Below, piece by piece: positions 56,065 through 64,000 of a DNA stretch of 64,000 nt. The notes below the pieces were generated by a model. The model made no database searches. It saw nothing but the letters and a program-made list of their open reading frames with translations, and had not been told where the DNA came from. Origin of the DNA: Costus lasius (lineage: Eukaryota > Streptophyta > Magnoliopsida > Zingiberales > Costaceae); contig CM050453.2 in the NCBI GenBank assembly GCA_027563935.2, forward strand, positions 68,928,018-68,992,017, given 5' to 3'. The first letter of the stretch is position 1, and each line of letters begins with the position of its first letter. The position numbers were made by a program, and so were the translations under genes.

Positions 56065-57744
56065 TGAAGGGGGCGAAACCCTAGATCAGGCGCATAAAAA
56101 AAAAAAAAAAACTTCATGGGCGAAAACAAGGGTTTCTTGCGGATCGTATAATATGAACATATGATTAACTTTAAATCTTGCATAGATCAAGACAAGATCT
56201 TACCATGGCCATTGTTTGGATGGCGACTTGGAAGATGTAAGAGAGCGAGCGGCTCTCCTCCAAAGTAGTCACACACAAGATGGCGATGGCTACCTCCCTT
56301 GTGTTCTTTGTGCTAGCAAAGATCTCCAAGGTATCCCTTTCACGTGAAGGAGATGATGAGATGTTCTTCTTCTTGGCTAGGCGAAAACTCTCTACCTCTT
56401 CTCTTTCGTGGAGCCCCGACACACACACGAGAGGAGAAGCATTCATTCGAGAGAGAGGGAGGCGTTTAGGCGTTATCCAACGTGGGAACGCTTATGGCTT
56501 CCAAAAATAGAAAGTCATCAAGCCATGCGCCCATGTTTTCGAACCAACCAAAACGCCTTCTCACTTTGAACCATGCGTTCACTTATGTGAACCGGTTCTA
56601 TTGCATTTGGTTCAAAGACCAAATCAAACCAAGCCATGGTCTAGATCTCATATGAACCAGATGGCTCAAGTTCTAACCACACATCTCTTGATGCCCTTGA
56701 TTTCATCGATCAAGTATCAATTCTCTCGATCGAAGCTTACCGATCTCAAGCCCTAATCAATCAAACATGATCAGACCAGATCTCACTTCCAATCAGAGTT
56801 TAAACTCCTTTAAACTGAACCAAAACCATTCAGTCCACACGATCTGACATAAGTAAGCCATATCATCAAATTGTGCGACCCTAAGGGTTTCCTTCAATGT
56901 CGATAACGATAACTTACGTTATCACGATCAGAGAGGGGTATCTAGCAACACATCACTGTCTCCCGATATGAAGGAAAGAGTCTTCCAAGACTACACCCAA
57001 ACCATAGCACAAGTGTGAATCCAATTCACTTGACATACATGTTTCCTTTGCCACTGGACATTCTCATTGGACAAGCGTGTCAAGCCTGTAATTCCAATAT
57101 AATGAAAATGATTAGATCAGATGAACATAGTCATCTGGGTATGGCCATACACTTTCTCAATCATCTCATCCAGGGGGCCCCTTTAGAACATCACACTCCA
57201 ACAAGGAGAGGCAATCATATATCTATCACTAGTGTCCTAACATGACTCATGCTCATTATCCAAGATAATCTATAACCATTATATTTCAAATGATATTGAA
57301 TTACCTCAAGACAATGCCAATCATCATTTAGAAACACAAGCAATCTCAAGTCAGAGGAAATATGCCACTTGCTTGCATATAAGGATTATTCACATTGTGA
57401 CAAACAATTGAATATCCTAAGTAGGGTCTGTCCAGTACATCCAATGCACTTATGTGTCTACATCTTATTCCATGCTCGAAGCACCCTATAAGATTAGAAC
57501 ACATATTAGTCTCAATCATATCAAGGCTGTCTCATGTTCACCAAGATATCTCGACTAAGGACAATGCTAATGTCAGCCAAGCTGAACACCATTGAGACAT
57601 TATTCAGAAGTATACATAACAGCAGCAGATAATGTAACAACCTGAATAACAACCATTGCCTTTATAAACTTATACATAGTTTATACATGATACTGAAATC
57701 ATCCCAAAGGCCTCAAACATTAGCCTTAAGGGCATACCCCAACA
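56065..57744 (-). repeat. copia-5 3' LTR (family 1)
   Basis: On the plus strand it runs TGAAGGGGGCG ... TACCCCAACA. A long A-run lies near 56097. The GATAAC / GTTATC hairpin is at 56908-56923. It is diverged at many sites from copia-4, consistent with being the older, host copy. Confidence 0.9.
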
Positions 57745-57901
57745 ATCTCCCACTTGCACTTAATCTAATGGTTGAGAAATCTCAAACCCATATTATTACA
57801 GTGCTTCTCATGCTTCTGCTGCGCCAGAGGCTTAGTAAGCGGGTCAGCTAGATTGTCATCTGTATGAACCTTGAAGATTTGATCTCTCCACGATCTATGA
57901 T
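57745..57901 (-). pseudogene. copia-5 pol, last ~45 codons
   Basis: The minus strand reads from the EIIDRGEI block of RNase H through ADPLTKPL-like and MGLRFLNH-like sequence and the polypurine tract to the LTR. It is cut at 57901 by copia-4; the candidate target copy is ATGAT (57897-57901). The rest of copia-5 lies beyond the right edge. Confidence 0.85.
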
Positions 57902-59588
57902 TGAAAGAACCCGATAAAGGGGGACAGAAACCCTAAAGGGGGGGGGGGCGCAAATCAAAATTTCCCAAAGGAAGCTAGGGTTTCATAGATCGTTTGTATG
58001 AACATAAGATCAACTTATTCAAAGATTGCATAGATGAAAAGGATTCATACCATAGCCATTGCAAGGATGGCAACTTGGAAGGAAAGATGCGAGTGCTTCT
58101 TCTCCAAAGGCACCGCACACAAGATGAGAGATAGCTCCTTCTTGTTTCTCCTTGTGCTAGCAAGGATCTCCAAGAGTCCTAGTCGCGCGAAGGGGATTGA
58201 GATTATCTCTCTTGGCTTGGTCGAAGTCTTCTTGGCGTCTACCTTTCCTTTTTCCCACGAGAGAGCAAGCGGCGACTTGGAAGAGGCAAGCGAGAGTGGA
58301 GAATGAAACCACGAACGTAGAGACGTTTCTATTTTGGAACTTCCAAAAATAGCAAGCTTCATGCGTTCATGCGTTATGCGTTCACTCCAAGTGAACCGAA
58401 CGCTCATTCTTCTCCCTTTGAACCATGCGGTCACACATGTGAACCGGTTCAAGTTGGTTTGGTTCAAAGACCAATTAACCCAAGCCTTTGGTATAACTCA
58501 TTAAACCTAAAGGTTCAAGATCTAACCGTTCATCTCTTGATGCTCTTGATCTCACCGATCTAGCATCAACTCTCTCGATCGAAGCTTACTGATCTCAAGC
58601 CCTAATCAATCAAACATGATCAGACCAGATCTCACTTACAATCAGAGTTTAAATCCCTTTAAACTGAACCAAAACAATTCAGTCCACACGATCTGACATA
58701 AGTAAGCCATATCATCAAATTGTGCGACCCTAAGGGTTCCTTTAAATGTCGGTAACGATAACTTACGTTATCACGATCAGTGAGGGGTATCTAGCAACAC
58801 ATCACTGTCTCCCGATATAAAGGAAAGAGTCTTCCAAGACTACACCCAAACCACAGCACAAGTGTGAATCCACTTCACTAGGCATACATATTTCCTTTGC
58901 CACTGGATGTTCTTATTGGACAAGCGTGTCAAGCCTGTGATTCCAATATGATGAGAATGATTAGATCAGATGAACATAGTCATCTGGGTATGGCCGTACA
59001 CTTTCTCAATCATCTCATACAGGGGCCCCCTATAGAACATCACACTCCAATCAAGGAGACGGCAATCCTATATCTATCACTAGCGCCCTAACATGACTCA
59101 TGCTCATTATCCAAGATAGTCTATAACCATTATATTTCAAATGATATTGAACTACCTCAAAACAATGCCAATCACCATTTAGAAACACAAGTGATCTCAA
59201 GTCAGAGGAAGTATGCCACTTGTTTGCATACAAGGATTATTCACATTATGACAAGCAATTGAATATCCTAGAAGGGTCTGTCCAGTACATCCAATGTACC
59301 CATGAGTCTACATCTTATTCCATGCTCGAAGCATCCTATAAGATTAGAACACAAATTAGTCTCAATCATATCAAGGCTGTCTCATGTTCACCAAGATATC
59401 TCGACTAAGGACTATACTGCATGTCAGCCAAGCTGAACAGCATTGAGACATTATTCAGAAGTATACATATTGCAGCAGATGATGTAACAACCTGAATAAC
59501 AACCATTGCCTTTATAAACATAGAGTTTATACATGATACTGTAATAATCCCAAGGCCTCAAACATAGCCTTAAGGGCATACCCCAACA
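57902..59588 (-). repeat. copia-4 3' LTR (family 1)
   Basis: On the plus strand it runs TGAAAGAACCCG ... TACCCCAACA, with a G-run near 57940. The GATAAC / GTTATC hairpin is at 58757-58772. ORFs within it recur in other LTRs and are not genes. Confidence 0.9.
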
Positions 59589-59608
59589 ATCTCCCACTTG
59601 CACTTAAT

Positions 59609-62600
59609 CTAATGGTTGAGAAATCTCAAACCCATATTATTACAGTACTTCTCAAGCTTCTGCTGCGCCAGAGGCTTAGTAAGCGGGTCAGCTAGATTGT
59701 AATCTGTATGAACCTTGCAGATTTTGATCTCGCCACGATCAATGATCTCCCGGATCAAATGAAACCTTCTTTGTATGTGTTTGGACTTCTGGTGCGACCG
59801 TGGTTCCTTTGCTTGTGCTATAGCTCCAGTGTTATCACAGAAGATAACCAAGGGATCTGCACTCGAAGGAACAACACCAAGTTCCTGAACGAACTTACGA
59901 ATCCACACTGCCTCCTTGGATGCTTCCGAGGCTGCAACATACTCGGCTTCTGTTGTGGAATCAGCAACAATTGACTGTTTGAAACTTTTCCACACCACCG
60001 CTCCTCCATTCAAGCTAAAAACATAGCCTGATTGCGATCGGAAATCATCCTGGTCAGATTGGAATGAAGCGTCAGTATATCCTTCAATACTGAGTTCTTC
60101 CTGACCTCCATAAATCAAGAACATATCTTTGGTCCTCCGAAGATATTTCAAAATGTTCTTGACCGCAATCCAGTGCGCCTGACCTGGATTACTTTGGAAT
60201 CGACTGGTTACGCTTAACCCGTAAGCGACGTCTGGGCGAGTACACAACATCGCATACATAATGGACCCAATAGCCGAAGCATAAGGCGTACTGTCCATTT
60301 CATCTTTCTCAGTCTGTGTTTGTGGACACTGACTCTTTGAAAGATTCAGACCATGTCTGACTGCAAGATATCCTCTCTTAGAATTTTCTAAATGGAATCT
60401 CTCCAGGACTTTATCGATGTAAGTACTTTGGCACAGCCCGAGAAGCCTCTTAGATCTATCTCTGTAGATCTTCACACCTAATACATAGGCTGCTTCTCCT
60501 AAATCTTTCATCTGGAAACATTTTCTTAACCATGCCTTAACCGCATGCAGTTCAGGAATATCGTTTCCGATGATCAAGATATCATCGACGTAGAGGACTA
60601 GGAAAGTAATCACGCTTCCACTAAACCTCTTATATACACATGGGTCATCTTCATTCGTGATGAAACCAAACTTACAGATTGATTCAACAAAACGAATATT
60701 CTAGCTTCGCGATGCTTGTTTAAGTCCATAAATGGACTTCTTTAATTTGCATATTTTATGACGATCTGATGGATTAGTGAAACCTTCAGGTTGTGTCATA
60801 TACACATCCTCTCTTAGTTTTCCATTAAGGAGAGCGGTCTTCACATCCATTTGCCAGATCTCATAATCATAATATGCCGCTATCGCAAGAATAATCCGAA
60901 TAGACTTGAACATGGCTACAGGAGAGAAAGTTTCATCATAATCTATCCCGTAGATTTGTTTGAAACCTTTCGCAACTAGCCTGCCTTTATAGGTAACCAC
61001 GTTACCATCCATGTCAATCTTCCTTTTGAAGATCCACTTACAGCCTATAGGGATTACTCCCGGAGGCGGATCAACCAAATCCCAGACTTGGTTATCTGAC
61101 ATGGAGTCCATCTCGGCTCGCATAGCTTCAAGCCATCTTGCTGATTCCGGTCCACTGACCGCATCCGCATAAGTGAGGGGTTCATCATCAATGATGTAGA
61201 CTCCGTCATAGCGCTCAGGCTGTCGACGGATCCTTCCAGATCTTCGCGGTTCCCGTGATATGTGAGCCTCAGGTTGTTCAGTAACCTGTTCTATTGGCTC
61301 AGGCTCATCCAACTGTGCTTGACTACTTTGTCCTGCTTTTGGATTCTCATCCAGCTTTATTTCTCTCCCACTGGCCTCTTGCAGAAGAAATTCCTTCTCA
61401 AGAAAAATAGCCGTCCGAGCAACAAATACCTTGTTCTCCTTGGGATCGTAGAAATAATAACCCTTAGTTTCTTTAGGGTAACCGACAAAGATACATTTCT
61501 CAGATCTGCTCTCTAGTTTCCCGGAGGCAAGCTTTTTGACATAAGCCTCGCAACCCCAGATCTTAATAAATGTCAAGCTTGGCTGTTTCCCATACCATAA
61601 CTCATATGGAGTCTTAGAAACGGCCTTGGATGGCACTCGGTTTAGTACCTTTGCAGCTGTTTCCACTGCAAATCCCCAAAAGGAGTAAGGTAGAGTAGAC
61701 TGACTCATCATAGAACGAACCATATCCAGTAAGGTTCTATTTCTCCTCACGGACACACCATTCCATTGCGGTGTTCCTGGCGGAGTGAGCTGTGAGATAA
61801 TCCCACACTCCTTCAGATAGTCAGTAAACTCTCGACTCAAGTATTCACCACCTCGATCTGAACGAAGTGCTTTGATATTTCGGCCCAGCTAATTTTGCAC
61901 TTCATTTTTGAACTCTTTGAACTTGTCAAAAGATTCACTCTTATGTCTCATAAGATAGACATAACCATACCTACTGAAATCATCAGTAAAGGTAATGAAG
62001 TACGAATAGCCACCTCTGGCATGTTTACTAAATGGCCCACACACATCGCTGTGAATGAGGTCAAGTAAACCTGAAGCCCTTTGACCTTTCTTAGAAAAAG
62101 GAGACTTTGTCATTTTACCCATTAAACAAGCTTTGCATGTATCAAGCTCCTCATAGGAGAATGATCCCAGCAGTCCATGGTCATGCAACCGCTTAATGCG
62201 CTTCTTGTTAATGTGGCCTAAACGACTATGCCATAGCAAGGTGTTGTCATCAGCATACTTGGCTTTCTTATTATCAATTTGTTGTACAGAACATTCCATG
62301 TCCAACATGAATAACCCATTGTTAATCGACCCAGTAGCATAAACAATATTATCAAGAAAAATATAACACTTTGAAAATTTGCATTCAAAGGAAAACCCTT
62401 TCCTGACAAGAGCAGGAATAGAGATAATATTTTTGGTTATGCTCGGTACAAAATAACAATTGTTCAGTTCTAATACAAGACCAGATGGTAAAGAGATGTG
62501 ATATTCTCCTACAGCAACAGCAGCAACCCGTGCCCCGTTTCCAACTCGTAGGTCCACCTCATGCTGTCCCACCTGTCTTCTTCTCTTGAGTTCCTGTACA

Positions 62601-63502
62601 TTTGAACAAATGTGAACTCCACATGCAGTGTCCAACACCCATGATATAGAAGAAGAAAACATGACCACAGTCACAAAAATACCTGAGCTAGAAGCGAAAG
62701 GCTTGCTTCCCTTCTTATCTCCTTGGAGCGCTTTGCAGTCCTTCTTCCAGTGACCCAGCTGGCCACAATGGAAGCATCTGTATTCCTTTGACCGCTTTAT
62801 CTTTTGCTTTAGAGCCTTGTTGTAGCTCTTGACAGGGGCTTTGCCCTTCTTCCCCTTCTTCTTGTTCCTTGAAGGAACCATTAGGACAGAGGATGAAGGC
62901 GTTCCCTTCTCACGAGACTGAGTCTGCTCAGTCGTCAAGAGCATGTTCAGTAACTCTGCCGGCGTACAGTCGATCTTGTTCATATTGAAATTAATAATGA
63001 ATGGATCGAAAGAGGCCGGGAGAGACTGAAGGATGATGTCTACAACAAGCTCCTGATTGATGGTGTGTCCCAGTTTCTCTAGAGCCTCCTTGTACCCAAT
63101 CATCTTGAGTACGTGAGCTCCCACTGGACTCCCTTCAGCCAGTTTGCTCTGAAAGAAAAGTTTAGTCAAATTGTAGCGTTCAGTCCTTGCCTGTGCAGCA
63201 TACAACAACTTGAGATTTGCTATTATTTCAATAGCAGACAAATCTTCATGTTGACGCTGCAGCTGTGGCGTCATAGACGCTAGCATCAGGCAAGCGACAT
63301 CAATGCTATCATTGACGTGCTTTTCATAAGCTTCCCGAACCGCCCTTGCGGCGTTCGGAGCGGGTTGAGGCGGTATAGCCGTCTCGAGGACATACAGTTT
63401 CCTCTCAGCCTTAAGAACAATCTTAAGGTGTCCATACCAGTCTGAGAAGTTTGGCCCAGCAAACTTCTCCCTTTCCAGTAGGGATCGCACATTGAACGCT
63501 GT
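59609..63502 (-). pseudogene. copia-4 gag-pol, start lost, two ambers
   Basis: It is collinear with copia-2 in one frame. The codon at 63500-63502, ATG in copies 2 and 3, reads ACA. The next possible initiator in frame is not obvious, so translation is doubtful. TAG at 61889-61891, just before the integrase second Asp, replaces CAG (NEVQN-stop-LG). TAG at 60701-60703 in RT (QASRS-stop) replaces TGG. The CCHC knuckle (about 62775), protease LDTACG (about 62620), integrase and RT YVDD (about 60580) are present. Gag carries a few extra residues after TEQTQ relative to copia-2. It ends MGLRFLNH at 59609. Confidence 0.92.
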
Positions 63503-64000
63503 GGTGTTCGTTGCTGCAGTAATCTACAACAATGCAAGAACAGCAAGGTCAGTATCAATGTTAGAATCAATTCAGGACTTAAGAATGATTCTTTTCTCAC
63601 TATTTTATCTGACTGAAAAATCCAATAAAACAGTCCGAAAGAGTGAAACTCTTTTAGTGAGATGGGATCCAGATTTCATACTTGGTCTCCGCGTCCCGCT
63701 CAGACGAGATAAGATGCACAGAGAGTACAAGCACTAATTTCTGGTAGGCAATCCCTGCCAATCGCCAACCCGTGCGATTCCCCTTCATCTGGGCAATCCA
63801 GCAGACTGTGCCAACTGAGTTGGTACAACACAGTCTCTGATCCCACAGATGGCTGCCTCCATATGGCTACCATATGCGCCACATATGTAGCCTATACGGT
63901 CAAGCTGACCCGACCTACTCCCTGGACCACCACGTGCTATGCTGAGCAACGAGAAGCGATAAATCCCTTCTCTGTAACACGCAGGTGTAATCACACACCG
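63503..64000 (-). other. copia-4 untranslated leader, 3' portion
   Basis: It matches the copia-2 and copia-3 leaders. Hairpin 3 is at 63747-63759 (minus GGCAG-GGA-TTGCC, one wobble) and hairpin 2 at 63803-63836, unchanged from copia-2. Hairpin 1 would lie beyond the right edge. Confidence 0.8.

Larger units (their letters stand above)
57902..64000 (-). mobile_element. copia-4: Ty1/copia element, minus strand, 5' end outside window
   Basis: It has a 3' LTR (57902-59588), polypurine tract, gag-pol (59609-63502) and leader to the window edge. It is inserted in copia-5's RNase H coding sequence. Damage: lost start codon and two ambers. Confidence 0.93.

Overview
The window is intergenic plant DNA made almost wholly of nested LTR retrotransposons. 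I see no intact host gene, no rRNA or tRNA gene and no CRISPR. A flowering plant is indicated by long-LTR Ty1/copia elements primed by initiator-Met tRNA, Athila/Tat-type Ty3/gypsy elements, a chromodomain Ty3/gypsy element, and a 99-bp piece of a plastid rps7 gene. The species cannot be named from this sequence.

Layout. (1) 1-3344: 3' part of copia-1 (RT-RNase H plus 3' LTR), inserted in an Athila-like LTR that continues at 3345-3740. (2) 3741-7584: DNA of unknown origin holding a solo LTR of a second copia-type family (4080-6011, TSD GCCTC). (3) 7585-8970: Athila-like LTR fragment. (4) 9429-27720, minus strand: Athila-like element A, with gag-protease and a downstream ATHILA-type ORF but no RT, RNase H or integrase. 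Complete copia-2 (16957-26098, TSD ATAAT) sits in its 5' LTR. (5) 27721-42965, minus strand: element B, an LTR broken by a second solo LTR (28475-30205, TSD CTCAG) and by complete copia-3 (30496-39586, TSD GTTTC), followed by an ATHILA-type ORF remnant. (6) From 42966, plus strand: element C, a third member of the pol-less family, inserted in B. It is interrupted by a 5'-truncated chromodomain Ty3/gypsy element (43166-49231), a copia solo LTR (49954-51619, TSD CTTGT) and a family-2 LTR (55600-56064). That last LTR is broken by copia-5 (minus), which is itself broken by copia-4 (minus, running off the right edge).

How the parts relate. The copia copies share one gag-pol plan (gag, zinc knuckle, protease, integrase, RT, RNase H in one frame). 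Copies 2, 3 and 4 carry premature stops and copy 1 has a mutated RT catalytic Asp. The Athila-like family encodes only gag-protease and the ATHILA ORF, so it would need pol enzymes in trans. Only the chromodomain element keeps a long open pol frame, but it has lost gag and its 5' LTR.

The least explained signal is non-coding structure. The copia leader carries paired hairpins whose stems differ between units and copies by compensating changes. The copia LTR holds a small hairpin with GNRA-type loops. The Athila-like LTR holds repeated GAAA-loop hairpins with a bulged G. The Athila-like family also carries arrays of about 63-73 bp units built on TACGG...CCGTA palindromes, in its LTRs and again between its two ORFs. 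All were found by eye, with no folding or database search.
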